64,000 bases of DNA from Asticcacaulis sp. UBA2476 (lineage in GTDB: Bacteria; Pseudomonadota; Alphaproteobacteria; Caulobacterales; Caulobacteraceae). The notes below the pieces were generated by a model. That model made no database searches. It had not been told where the DNA came from and saw only the letters and a list, made by a program, of their open reading frames with translations. The stretch is from contig DDPE01000079.1 of the NCBI GenBank assembly GCA_002342035.1, forward strand, positions 15,808 through 79,807. The letters are read 5' to 3'. Positions 35,570 through 44,527 of the stretch are shown one piece after another; positions within the stretch are counted from its first letter, which is position 1, and each line of letters starts with the position of its first letter. The position numbers and the translations under genes are program-made.

Positions 35570-36882
35570 CCGAACCAACACCTTCACGCCACCTGAAACA
35601 GACTGTCGGCCTGACCGGCGTGGTCATGTTTGGCGCGGGCAGCGCCATCGGCGTCTCGATCTTTTCTGTCCTGCAACCCGCCGCTCAGGTCGCCGGTTCC
35701 GGCCTTCTGATCGCCATGCTGATCGCCACCATCCCGATGGTGCTGTTTGCCTCATCCTACGCCTTTATGGGCTCGGCCCTGCCGACATCGGGGGCGTCCT
35801 ATGAATGGCCGCGCCGGTTCATCCACCCGTTTGTCGGCTTCATGATTGCATGGCTGCGGATCGTGGCCAATGTCGGCGCGGTCATAGTGCTGTCGTCGGT
35901 TCTGGTCAGCTATCTGGGTATGGCGTTTGACCTGCCGCGTAAACCGACCATGGCCGTGGCCATCACCATTGCCTTTGCGCTAAACTATTTCGGCGTATCG
36001 ATCGCGTCGGGTATCCAGACCGTGCTGATGGGTCTGTTGCTGATCGTGCTGGCGGCCTTTACCTTTACCGGCCTGCCGCTCACGACCATGGATCTCATCC
36101 AGCCGATCGTCGGCCACGGCTGGGTCGCCATTCTGGCCTGTGTGCCGCTGATGATCTCGCTGTTTCTCGGCATCGAAGCCGCGGTCGAAATCGGCGAAGA
36201 GGTCAAAAACCCGCAAAAGACCCTGCCGCGCGGTATCGTGCTGGCCGTGCTGCTGACGCTCGTCGTGTATGGTCTAGTGGCCGTAACCGCACTCGGTCTG
36301 ATCGGGCCGGACGCACTGGCCGGGACCAAAACCCCGCTGCTGGACGCCGCCAAAATTCCCCTTGGCCCATGGGCAGCCCCCGTCATCATCGGAGCCGCCA
36401 CCATTTCGATCATGAAATCGCTCAATGGACTGGCGCTCGGCTTTTCGCGCTCATTGTTCGCCATGGGCCGCGAAGGCGCCCTGCCCTCCGTGTTCAATAA
36501 GATTCATCCCAAATTCGGCACGCCCTATATGGCCATACTGATCGGCTGGGGCGCTGGCCTTGCGGGCATTTTCCTGCCCGATGATCTGGTGTTTCTGCTG
36601 CTGGCCGTCAACATCCCGACCATGCTGAAATACATGGCCTGTTCGATCTCAGCCACTAATCTGGTCAAGCATCACCCCGAACTGCACGCTAATGCGGGTT
36701 TGAAGTGGAAAAAATCCTCAGTGCTGTGGTTGGGCTATCTGGGGGCAGCCTGCGCGGTTGTGGTCATCCTGGCCGGTATCGAAGCCGATGTGCGTCCTTA
36801 TGGTCTTTTGGCGGTCTGGGCGGTGATCGGCGTCATCTACTGGGCGGTTCGCTCAAGGATAAAACAGCCCCGCAACCCGTAG
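35566..36882 (+). CDS. APC-family amino acid permease
   Basis: A 438-residue inner-membrane transporter with about twelve helices. The first helices, KQTVGLTGVVMFGAGSAIGVSIFSVL, contain the glycine-rich break in helix 1 that binds the amino acid backbone, and PTSGASYEWPRRF follows in the APC pattern. A conserved EIGEEVKNPQKTLPRGI loop is typical. Proton- or sodium-coupled uptake of amino acids is the expected role. The gene is the last of the coupled S10-OCD-amidohydrolase-RidA-S10 run (ATGA overlap), so the likely cargo is what those enzymes release. Confidence 0.9.
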   Translation: MTEPTPSRHLKQTVGLTGVVMFGAGSAIGVSIFSVLQPAAQVAGSGLLIAMLIATIPMVLFASSYAFMGSALPTSGASYEWPRRFIHPFVGFMIAWLRIVANVGAVIVLSSVLVSYLGMAFDLPRKPTMAVAITIAFALNYFGVSIASGIQTVLMGLLLIVLAAFTFTGLPLTTMDLIQPIVGHGWVAILACVPLMISLFLGIEAAVEIGEEVKNPQKTLPRGIVLAVLLTLVVYGLVAVTALGLIGPDALAGTKTPLLDAAKIPLGPWAAPVIIGAATISIMKSLNGLALGFSRSLFAMGREGALPSVFNKIHPKFGTPYMAILIGWGAGLAGIFLPDDLVFLLLAVNIPTMLKYMACSISATNLVKHHPELHANAGLKWKKSSVLWLGYLGAACAVVVILAGIEADVRPYGLLAVWAVIGVIYWAVRSRIKQPRNP

Positions 36883-36998
36883 AATACGATGTAATTTATG
36901 CGAAAACCGGGTCTGACCCTTAGCACTTCACATAAGAATTGCCCGGATTATCAGCTAAATTTTTCCTCATAGCCACCCTTTGACCGGGGTAGGCGCAT

Positions 36999-38195
36999 AT
37001 GGAAAACAGTATGAATATCTCCTCGCGGCTGAGCCGGTCTGATAACGGCCTTGTGGCGTCACCTCTGTCTTCGGTCGCAGATGCTCAACCGCCGCTGTCC
37101 TACGCCCAGTGGGTGCGTCAGGCTCTGGCCGATCGGTCCAAAGCATTTGTCCTGTTCGACAGTTCGGTCGATGAACCCAAGGCCCTGCTGCAACAAACGA
37201 TCAGCGCCGGTTTCGCAGACGGCTTCAGCGACCGCTACACCTCCGCCTTTGTGAACGGTAACCCTTATGTGCTGGGGGCCCTGTCGCGCCGGTATGATGT
37301 GCCGCAGGATCATATTCTGACGACGTCCGCCGCCACGACCGCGATTACCCTTGTCTACCGCGCCTATCTGTCGGCAGGCGACCATATCCTCGTTGAAACG
37401 CCGCGCTTTGACCTTTTGGCGACCACAGCCCTCAGCATGGGGGTTGAGGTTGAGGATTTTCAACGTACCGGCGACGATTTTGCCATTGATATGGACGATC
37501 TGCGCGCCCGCATCCGCCCGGATACCCGCCTGATCGTCCTGTCGGATCTGCATAACCCATCAGGCATGTTGCTGAATGAAGCGACGCTTAACGCCCTTGC
37601 CGAACTGGCTGAAAGTCATAAGCTCAAGGTCATGATCGATGAAGTTTACGGCGACTATGCGGGTGAGGCCCGCACCGGATCGGCCGTGAAATATTCGCCC
37701 CAATTTATCGCTATCAACTCCCTGACCAAGATCTATGGCCTGTCGACGCTTCGCTGCGGCTGGATACTGGGGACGCCCGAAGCGCTGGCACCGGTGCGTG
37801 ATGTGGCGGGCCGCTACGACTTCACCACTTCGAACCTGTCGCACGCCGTGGCCGCTCTGGTGCTGGAAGACGATGACGCTTATGATGCCTATCGCCGTCA
37901 GGTGATGCTCGAGAGCCGTCCTGTCATGGCCAAGTTTTTCGATCTGTGGCGCGCGGAAGGACTGATTGAAGGTCAATTGCCTGAACATGGCTGCATCTGT
38001 TTTCCGAAACTGGTCGGCATAGACGACACCATCGCCTTTTCAGACTGGCTGGCCAAAACCCATAATGTCCGCGTGGCGCCCGGCGAATATTTCGGCGCGG
38101 CGGGATCGGTGCGCATCGGCTTTGCCAAGGATATCACCGGCATGTCCCAGGCGCTGGAGCGCATGACGCAAGGCCTGCGCCAATACCGTATCTGA
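36999..38195 (+). CDS. Class I/II PLP-dependent aminotransferase
   Basis: A 398-residue fold-type I PLP enzyme without a signal peptide. The cofactor-binding segments are LTTSAATTAITLVYRA, the LSDLHNPSG turn, MIDEVYGDYAG, and the lysine in NSLTKIYGLSTLRCGW. The substrate-carboxylate arginine is expected in AGSVRIGFA near the C-terminus. It lies 116 bases beyond the permease on the same strand, beside a MarR regulator and an EamA exporter. It probably processes an amino acid imported by the system; the substrate is not determinable. Confidence 0.87.
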   Translation: MENSMNISSRLSRSDNGLVASPLSSVADAQPPLSYAQWVRQALADRSKAFVLFDSSVDEPKALLQQTISAGFADGFSDRYTSAFVNGNPYVLGALSRRYDVPQDHILTTSAATTAITLVYRAYLSAGDHILVETPRFDLLATTALSMGVEVEDFQRTGDDFAIDMDDLRARIRPDTRLIVLSDLHNPSGMLLNEATLNALAELAESHKLKVMIDEVYGDYAGEARTGSAVKYSPQFIAINSLTKIYGLSTLRCGWILGTPEALAPVRDVAGRYDFTTSNLSHAVAALVLEDDDAYDAYRRQVMLESRPVMAKFFDLWRAEGLIEGQLPEHGCICFPKLVGIDDTIAFSDWLAKTHNVRVAPGEYFGAAGSVRIGFAKDITGMSQALERMTQGLRQYRI

Positions 38196-38196
38196 T

Positions 38197-38301
38197 TTAG
38201 AGCGCATCCCGAAAAGTGTGAAGCGGTTTTCGGATACAGATGCGCGCAAAAACAAAAACTTAGGGTACAGTTCCGATCCAATCAGATCGGGACGTGCTCT
38301 A
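38197..38301. repeat. AGAGCG-family intergenic repeat, full copy
   Basis: About 105 bases bounded by inverted ends, TTAGAGC on the left and GCTCTAG on the right. The interior AGCGCATCCCGAAAAGTGTG, GAAGCGGTTTTCGG and GATGCGCGCAAAA segments match a mosaic repeat familiar from intergenic regions of Alphaproteobacteria. The right end contains the TAG stop codon of the convergent MarR gene; the left end starts two bases after the aminotransferase stop. A non-autonomous mobile element (MITE-like) is plausible. Confidence 0.7.
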
Positions 38302-38799
38302 GGCGGCGCTGGCCTGCTCGAAACCGGCAGGCAGATGGGATGAAAACGCCTCCGCGTCGTCGTCAGCGGCCTCAGCCGGGGCCAGCTTTTTTAGCAATTC
38401 ACACAGGCGGCGCACCTCATCACGCGTCAACCCGGCAATCAGCGCCGCTTCGCGCTCGCGCGCCACCGGCACCGTGTCTTCAAATTTGTGTCGACCAGCT
38501 TCTGTCAGAAACAGGTCATAGGCCCGGTAGTCACCTTCGCAGAATTGGCGGCTGACAAAGCGCTTCTTGCGCAGGCTGGTAATGGCGCGCCAGGCAACCA
38601 CCTTTTCCACACCAACGCCCGCCGCAATATCCTTTTGTGGCACGCGCCCGTGAGCGCTCAGCATCGCCAGGATACGCCATTCGGTGGCGGTCAGACCGTG
38701 AGCGTCATGAGCCGCCGCGGCAATAGCTGACACCATCTCAGACAACTGCTCAATGTTATGCGGTAAGTAGGTACTGTAACCCGGTAATCCCTGACGCAT
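38299..38799 (-). CDS. MarR family transcriptional regulator
   Basis: A 166-residue winged-helix protein: LTATEWRILAMLSAHGRVPQKDIAAGVGVEKVVAWRAITSLRKKR covers the helix-turn-helix in about residues 35-80. The wing is RQFCEGDYRAYDLFLTEAG. The ATG at 38799 is chosen because GGGG lies nine bases upstream; a TTG at 38808 is possible. It is divergent from the EamA exporter and may control it. Its stop codon lies inside the inverted end of the repeat at 38197-38301. Confidence 0.85.
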   Translation of the reverse strand: MRQGLPGYSTYLPHNIEQLSEMVSAIAAAAHDAHGLTATEWRILAMLSAHGRVPQKDIAAGVGVEKVVAWRAITSLRKKRFVSRQFCEGDYRAYDLFLTEAGRHKFEDTVPVAREREAALIAGLTRDEVRRLCELLKKLAPAEAADDDAEAFSSHLPAGFEQASAA

Positions 38800-39049
38800 G
38801 ACACTCAATCCCCTTTTGCCGTGAGCATAGCATGATCATCGGCAAAATATCACCCCTAAACGATGATTGATTCCACATTGCCGCATGATTTTTTCCGTAA
38901 ACCTATCCGATCCGGAAATTTTCACCCTAAATCAATTATGGAATATGGTATACAATAAAATTTCACCGGAGACTAAATTTTTCGTGAACGTCCGTCTCTG
39001 ACGGCAATTGAGGCAAGAAATTTCGCAGCGCAGCGTATATTGTTTCGCA
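38800..39049. promoter_or_regulatory. Divergent promoter region, MarR and EamA genes
   Basis: An AT-rich gap with GCATGATTT at 38883, the same word as in the 26.8 kb gap, and the near-palindrome TGGTATACAA at 38946-38955, of the kind bound by GntR-type or related regulators. No gene was seen. Site assignments are tentative. Confidence 0.3.
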
Positions 39050-40081
39050 ATGCAGCAACCAGACTCATCTAAGCCCGAAACACCCTGCAACGCCTTGCTT
39101 TCCGGCGGGACGGCGCAGGCGCGCTCGCTGCCCGCCCTCTGGGGTTCGATTACGGGCATAGCCGCCATGATGATGGTCATCGCCGTATGGACCGGCTTCA
39201 GCCTATCGGCACGCGGCCTTAGCCATCTGAACCTGACGCCGGCCGATGCCGCCCTCGTCCGCTTTGGCCTGCCGGCCCTGCTGTTCCTGCCGCTGCTGAA
39301 ATCACGCTGGCCCCACATCCGCCGCGCCCCTTTAAGTGCGGTTCTGTCGGTGTTCGCCGGGGGCGGCCTGCCGTTTTATCTGATCGCCGTTAAGGGCGCT
39401 ACTCTGACCTCAGCCGCCCTGTCGGCCGCCTTGATCCCCGGCGGCAGCGTGCTGATTGTCAGCCTGTTTCAGGCCCTGAACGCCCGCTCAAAAGTCTCCG
39501 TCCCGGCCATGACCGGGCTGGCCCTGATCGCCTGCGGCCTTGCGGCCGTCACGATGGTCAGCCGTCTGAATACGGGCGCCACCGCCTTGTCGCCACTGGG
39601 GACAGCCCTGGTGTTCGTCGCAGGCGCTCTATGGGCCCTGTTTACCCTGTCGGTGCGTAAAACCGGTCTCGATGCGATCGCCGTGTCGCTGGTGCAGTGC
39701 CTGCCGTCTCTGGCCGCTCTGGCGGTTCTGTCGGTCTCAGGCTACGCGCCCATTCATCTGGGCCTGCATAATATCTTGTCCGCATGGCCGTTTATACTGG
39801 CGCACGGCGTGGGCACCGGCCTGATGGCGGGTCTGTGCTACGCCTTTGCCATCCGCAAGCTGGGGGCTGTGCAGGCCTCGGCGCTGGGGTCGCTGTCACC
39901 GGCCGTCACGGCGATCTGCGCGGGCCTCTTTCTGGGAGAACCCCTGACGCCACTTCTGCTGACAGGGGCGGCACTGGTTTCGACCGGGGTCATTCTGCTC
40001 AACCTGAAAGCCTCTAAACCGCGCGCGAATCCCATCGCCAAGGGCATAAAAAGCCCTGCCGCCGCACCTCAAAATTTTTAA
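39050..40081 (+). CDS. EamA-family (DMT) transporter
   Basis: A 343-residue inner-membrane protein with ten helices in two repeated EamA halves: AAMMMVIAVWTGFSLSARGL opens the first and LGTALVFVAGALWALFTLSVRK the second. ALSAALIPGGSVLIVSLFQAL and ASALGSLSPAVTAICAGLFLGEPLTPLLLTGA-type blocks close each half. Such proteins export or import amino acids and other metabolites. ATG 39050 is the first ATG; a TTG at 39008 would add 14 residues, and neither has a strong binding site. Proximity to the aminotransferase and APC permease suggests amino acid efflux as overflow relief. Confidence 0.85.
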   Translation: MQQPDSSKPETPCNALLSGGTAQARSLPALWGSITGIAAMMMVIAVWTGFSLSARGLSHLNLTPADAALVRFGLPALLFLPLLKSRWPHIRRAPLSAVLSVFAGGGLPFYLIAVKGATLTSAALSAALIPGGSVLIVSLFQALNARSKVSVPAMTGLALIACGLAAVTMVSRLNTGATALSPLGTALVFVAGALWALFTLSVRKTGLDAIAVSLVQCLPSLAALAVLSVSGYAPIHLGLHNILSAWPFILAHGVGTGLMAGLCYAFAIRKLGAVQASALGSLSPAVTAICAGLFLGEPLTPLLLTGAALVSTGVILLNLKASKPRANPIAKGIKSPAAAPQNF

Positions 40082-40535
40082 CTCACGCGTCAATTCGTAA
40101 TACAAATATGGCCAAACACAGGCCAATACGCGGTTACCAAACCCTTATTTTGTAAGACAAATGCGGTTCATTTGACGCATTAGTCAAATTTTTGTCGCAA
40201 TTATACAACATTGCGCCCCAAAGCGCTTTCACCAGCGCAAAATTGTGTCGACAGTGTTTTACAATGATAGCGTTGTCATGATAGCGGTAACGACACAGGC
40301 AGCCCGAACGAGTCACATGATGCGTTCCCCACATAAGAGCTGCCAAGGGAAGGAAACGGCTTAGGGCAAAAGTCCAGGCGTTTTAAAAAAGATCCAGTAC
40401 CGGCAATTCCGTCATGGCGTTTCCGGGCATGGAAATGCGCGTCCGCACGTGTGGCGGACAGCGAATGGCGCGGCCTTATCACGGCAGCGCCACAGTATCT
40501 GCGTAACCAAAAAAACAAAGCTGGAAGGAAGCGAA
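40082..40535 (+). promoter_or_regulatory. Regulatory leader of TonB receptor 2
   Basis: A 454-base gap without a gene. It holds two clear palindromes. One is the perfect seven-base inverted repeat ATTTGAC/GTCAAAT at 40170-40189. The other is the LacI-type site at 40263-40280, listed separately. Between 40141 and 40265 the sequence is AT-rich and promoter-like. GGAAGGAAG before ATG 40536 is the ribosome binding site. Confidence 0.5.
40263..40280. promoter_or_regulatory. LacI/NagR-type operator
   Basis: AATGATAGCGTTGTCATG is an 18-base pseudo-palindrome centred on CG. From memory, the LacI-family NagR box of Xanthomonas is AATGACARCGYTGTCATT; this site differs at only two positions. A partial second copy, ATGATAGCGGTAACGACA, overlaps it at 40278-40295. 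It lies about 255 bases upstream of the TonB receptor 2 start. No lacI-type gene is in the window, so control in trans is inferred. Confidence 0.6.
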
Positions 40536-43500
40536 ATGAACACGACTAAATCCAACAGGGGGTTGACGAGGGCGGTACGGGCGGCGGTGCTATGCAGCGC
40601 CTCGACTCTCGCCCTCGTGGCCAGCGGCGCCTATGCGCAGGACGCGGCCCCGGCATCACCGGAAGCCGGAGACGTTGAAACCGTCATCGTGACCGGCGTG
40701 CGCGGCTCTCTGCAACGCTCTATGAACATCAAGCGCAACGCCATCGGCGTGGTTGATGCGATCTCGGCCGAAGATATCGGCAAGTATCCGGACACCAACC
40801 TGGCCGAATCGATTCAGCGCATCTCAGGCGTATCGATCAACCGCATCAACGGCGAAGGCTCCGAAGTGACCGTGCGCGGTTTCGGTCCGGGCTTTAACCT
40901 GACCACTCTGAACGGACGGGTCATGCCTTCGGCTAACATCGCCGTGGTGGGTCAGGACAACGACTTTGGCGGCGGCGGCAGCCGTAACTTCGACTTTTCC
41001 AACATTGCCTCCGATGGCGTGAGCGGCTTTGAAGTCTACAAAACCGGCAAGGCGGATGTAGCTTCGGGCGGTATTGGCGCCACGCTGAACATCAAGACCC
41101 TGCGCCCGATTAACCGTTCAGGCTCGACCGGCAGCATCACCGTCAAGGGGCTGCACGGCGAAAACATGGTCGATGGCAAGGACTGGACCCCCGAAGTTTC
41201 CGGCGCCTATAGCTGGGGCAGCGAAGACAAGACCTTTGGCGTCGCCGTATTCGGTTCCTATTCCGAACGTGACGTAGCCACCCGCACCGCCACCCAGAAC
41301 TCCTGGAACATCGACTATTTCGCCACCTGCCCTGAACTGAAGCCAGACTGTTCTTTGTTCCTGCCCAGCGGCAGCGGCCGTCTGCGCTATGACACCAATG
41401 GCAACCTGTTGTCGACCATCACCAACCGTCCGCCCGACGGCGCGCAGGTCTCCTACGCCAACGACAGCCGTTACCAGTTGAACGATGCCCATACCGAGCG
41501 CACCAACCTTCAGGCGACGGTTCAGTGGCGTCCGGCTGAAAACTGGCTGTTTACGGCAGATGCCCTGTACGCCGAAAACAAGGCGACCGAAAACCGCTCC
41601 GACGCCGGCAACTGGTTCAACCGTCCGTTCGATCAGGTCGTGTTTGAACAAGGTGCCTCCGGCATCTATAACGCCGTCTTCATGCAGGAAAATCTGTCCG
41701 GCACCAAGGACATGGGTTTTGAACAGGCTCTGCGCGGCGTTAACGACAAGCTGACCTCCTACGGCCTGAACGCCGAATGGAACATCAATGACAGCATGAC
41801 TCTGACCCTGGACGCCCATAGCTCCAAGGCCGAGGCCCTGCCCGGTAACCCAAACGGCACCACCGCCGTGCTGATCGCCCTGGGTGCACCGGTTATTGCC
41901 TCACACTCGGTTGATTTCCGCGGTGAGATTCCGATCCAGCGTTATGTGATCAATGACGGCACGCCGATCTACGCCCCTAACAGCACGACAACGATTATAG
42001 GGTATCGCGGCAACCGTAACGGACAACTGGACCTTGGGGACTTGGGCTCACAGGTCGGCCGTATGGTGACCAACAGCCAGTCGCATAAGATCGATGAGTT
42101 TAAAGCTAACTTCCGTTACGACTTTGACAGCGAAAGCCGCTTTGATGCCGGTATCGATTTCATAAAGTCCAAGATGGACACCACCACCGGCTCCACCTAT
42201 CAGGCTTTGGGTGACTGGGGCATTTCCAATCCCGGCGATGTCCAACAGTACGCACCGGGTCTGGTTCAGACCTACGATATCGGGGCCATGTTCCAGGACT
42301 TTACGCCGGGTGATTCCAGCGTAGCTTTCCGTGGCAACGCCCTTGATATCTATAATGCTCTGGCTGATGGTTACAACGTCTCCATCCCAACCGCCGCCAT
42401 CACCTCGAACCAGATCGAAGAAGATATCAAAGCTATCTACGGTCAGTTCATGATGAAGGGGGACTTCCTGGGTATGTCCGCCACTGTGGTCGCCGGCCTG
42501 CGCTACGAAAAGACCGATGTAACCGCATCGGCCCTTCAAAGCCTGCCTACCGCCATTCGCTGGACGGCTGATAACGACACCACCGTTGATTTCAATGGCG
42601 GCACGGTCGCTCTGAATTTCGACTCCAGCTACCATAACTGGTTGCCGAACCTGGATGTATCGCTCAACGTGCGTGATGACATCGTGGCGCGCGGATCGTT
42701 CTCTAAGACGATTGCCCGTCCGTCGTTCGGCAATATGTACGCCACGACCACCGTCAATGGTCCGCCACGTCCGACCCTTAACGGCGTCAACCCGACCGCT
42801 ACCAGTGGCAACCCCGGCCTTTTGCCGCTGGAATCGAGCAATGTCGATTTCTCAGTCGAATGGTACTATGGCCCGACCAACTACGCGTCGATCGGCTTCT
42901 ACAACAAGGACATAGCCAACTTCGTAGGTCAGGGCTCGGTCGAACAAAGCCTGTTCGGTCTGCGTGACCCGTCATCGGGTCAGGCGGGATCGCGTTCCGG
43001 CACAGCAGCTACCGCACTGGCCGCTATCGGTCAGGGCACAACGGACGTGAACCTGTTCACCATGACCGCCTTGCTGATCAAGAACAATGGTAATGCTACC
43101 GCTGCAACGGCCGAGTATCAGGCCAACTCGACCGGCGGCAATCTGAACCAGTCGTTCGTTGATCAGGTTCTGGCCGCCTATGACATCACCGCCGATGCCA
43201 ATGATCCGCTGCATACCTTTGTCACCAGCATCCCGATCAACAACAAAACCGCGAACCTGTACGGCTTTGAACTGGCCTTCCAGCACTTCTTTGGTGATAC
43301 GGGCTTTGGGGTCGCGGGCAGCCTGACCACGGTTGATGGCGATGTCGAATTCGACAACTCTCAGGCGGATACCGACACGGTTCAGTTCCCGCTTCTGGGT
43401 CTGTCGGACACCTATAACGTCACCCTGATCTACGATAAGGGGCCACTGTCGGGCCGCCTGTCCTACAACTGGCGTGATGAGTATATCAGCGGCGCTAACC

Positions 43501-43715
43501 GCGATGGTTCCGCCCACAACCCGACCTATGTCGAAGCTTTCGGCGTGGTCGATGTGTCGGTCAACTATCAGGTCACACCGTCGATCCAGCTCACCGTCGA
43601 AGGGCTGAACCTGACCAAGGAACACATCCGCCAACACGGACGTGACAAGGTCAACCTGTACTACGCTCAGGAACTGGACACCCGCTATCAGGTGGGTCTG
43701 CGTTACAAGTTCTAA
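40536..43715 (+). CDS. TonB-dependent receptor 2 (TonB-Xanth-Caul type)
   Basis: A 1059-residue outer-membrane receptor. The signal peptide is cut after GAYAQ. ETVIVTGVRGSLQRSMNIKR, then AISAEDIGKYPDTNLAESIQRISGVSI, is the plug signature of the TonB-Xanth-Caul group, and the barrel ends in YQVGLRYKF. GGAAGG precedes ATG 40536. Members of this group take up oligosaccharides and other large nutrients. A NagR-like operator upstream hints at an amino-sugar or other glycan, while the SapC, cupin-like and halogenase genes downstream are its usual but unexplained partners. Confidence 0.95.
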   Translation: MNTTKSNRGLTRAVRAAVLCSASTLALVASGAYAQDAAPASPEAGDVETVIVTGVRGSLQRSMNIKRNAIGVVDAISAEDIGKYPDTNLAESIQRISGVSINRINGEGSEVTVRGFGPGFNLTTLNGRVMPSANIAVVGQDNDFGGGGSRNFDFSNIASDGVSGFEVYKTGKADVASGGIGATLNIKTLRPINRSGSTGSITVKGLHGENMVDGKDWTPEVSGAYSWGSEDKTFGVAVFGSYSERDVATRTATQNSWNIDYFATCPELKPDCSLFLPSGSGRLRYDTNGNLLSTITNRPPDGAQVSYANDSRYQLNDAHTERTNLQATVQWRPAENWLFTADALYAENKATENRSDAGNWFNRPFDQVVFEQGASGIYNAVFMQENLSGTKDMGFEQALRGVNDKLTSYGLNAEWNINDSMTLTLDAHSSKAEALPGNPNGTTAVLIALGAPVIASHSVDFRGEIPIQRYVINDGTPIYAPNSTTTIIGYRGNRNGQLDLGDLGSQVGRMVTNSQSHKIDEFKANFRYDFDSESRFDAGIDFIKSKMDTTTGSTYQALGDWGISNPGDVQQYAPGLVQTYDIGAMFQDFTPGDSSVAFRGNALDIYNALADGYNVSIPTAAITSNQIEEDIKAIYGQFMMKGDFLGMSATVVAGLRYEKTDVTASALQSLPTAIRWTADNDTTVDFNGGTVALNFDSSYHNWLPNLDVSLNVRDDIVARGSFSKTIARPSFGNMYATTTVNGPPRPTLNGVNPTATSGNPGLLPLESSNVDFSVEWYYGPTNYASIGFYNKDIANFVGQGSVEQSLFGLRDPSSGQAGSRSGTAATALAAIGQGTTDVNLFTMTALLIKNNGNATAATAEYQANSTGGNLNQSFVDQVLAAYDITADANDPLHTFVTSIPINNKTANLYGFELAFQHFFGDTGFGVAGSLTTVDGDVEFDNSQADTDTVQFPLLGLSDTYNVTLIYDKGPLSGRLSYNWRDEYISGANRDGSAHNPTYVEAFGVVDVSVNYQVTPSIQLTVEGLNLTKEHIRQHGRDKVNLYYAQELDTRYQVGLRYKF

Positions 43716-43735
43716 TCGCGTCGCTTAAACTGATG

Positions 43736-43765
43736 GAAAAGGCCGCGTACCGTCGCGGCCTTTTC
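43736..43765 (+). terminator. Rho-independent terminator after TonB receptor 2
   Basis: AAAAGGCCGCG pairs with CGCGGCCTTTT around a short loop and is followed by TCTTTCT. It lies 20 bases past the receptor stop and 24 before SapC, so it could reduce rather than abolish read-through into the downstream genes. Confidence 0.8.
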
Positions 43766-43788
43766 TTTCTCTGCCGAGTATATACAGT

Positions 43789-44526
43789 ATGTCCATGCGC
43801 CAGCCCGTCCTTATCGATAATGTCGAACACCACGACCTGAAATATATCTCAGGCCACGGCCGTGCCTTTGGCGACAGCGTCAATCAGGCCCCGGTCTTCC
43901 CCACTGAATTTGCTGATATTCAGCGCGAATATCCGATCTTTTTCCGCCGCGATAATCAGGGAACATTCTACGCCATAGCCCTGCTGGGGCTGGATAAGGA
44001 TGAGAACCTGTTTCTTGACGGCAACCACTGGAATGCCCGTTATATCCCGGCCATGATCGCGCGCGGCCCGTTTCTGATCGGCTTCAAATCCGAAGAGATT
44101 GACGGTGAAACCCGCCGTGAGCCGATGATCCACGCCGATATTACCCATCCCCGTTTCAGCCGCACCGAGGGCGAGCCCCTGTTCCTGCCCCACGGCGGTA
44201 ATGCCCCGCGCCTTGAGCGCATCGCCCGGACGTTGCGCATCATTCACACCGGCGCTGAAGTAATGCCGGTGATGTTCTCAGCCTTCGAGGCCGCCGGTCT
44301 GCTGGCGCCGATTGAGGTCGACATCCGGCTGGATGAGACCACCGCCTATAAGATCCCCGATCTGTTTGGCATCAGCGCTGAGGCCATGAATGGCCTTAAG
44401 GCTGAGGCGCTACACGCGCTCAATCAATCCGGCTTTCTCGCCCTGGCCTTTCAGGTGATGTCGTCGCTCGGCAATATGTCGAAGATCATCGAACTGAAAA
44501 ACCGTAAACGCGGGGCGGGCCTGTGA
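43789..44526 (+). CDS. SapC family protein
   Basis: A 245-residue soluble protein of the SapC family (named after a Campylobacter S-layer gene neighbour). Typical features are the start with a short beta region, AFPTEFADIQREYPIFFRRD-like sequence (here VFPTEFADIQREYPIFF), and LGLDKDENLFLD. No signal peptide is visible. SapC genes are recurrent neighbours of TonB-Xanth-Caul receptors together with cupin-like and halogenase genes. Its biochemical role is unknown. The cupin gene starts two bases after its stop codon. Confidence 0.85.
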   Translation: MSMRQPVLIDNVEHHDLKYISGHGRAFGDSVNQAPVFPTEFADIQREYPIFFRRDNQGTFYAIALLGLDKDENLFLDGNHWNARYIPAMIARGPFLIGFKSEEIDGETRREPMIHADITHPRFSRTEGEPLFLPHGGNAPRLERIARTLRIIHTGAEVMPVMFSAFEAAGLLAPIEVDIRLDETTAYKIPDLFGISAEAMNGLKAEALHALNQSGFLALAFQVMSSLGNMSKIIELKNRKRGAGL

Positions 44527-44527
44527 C

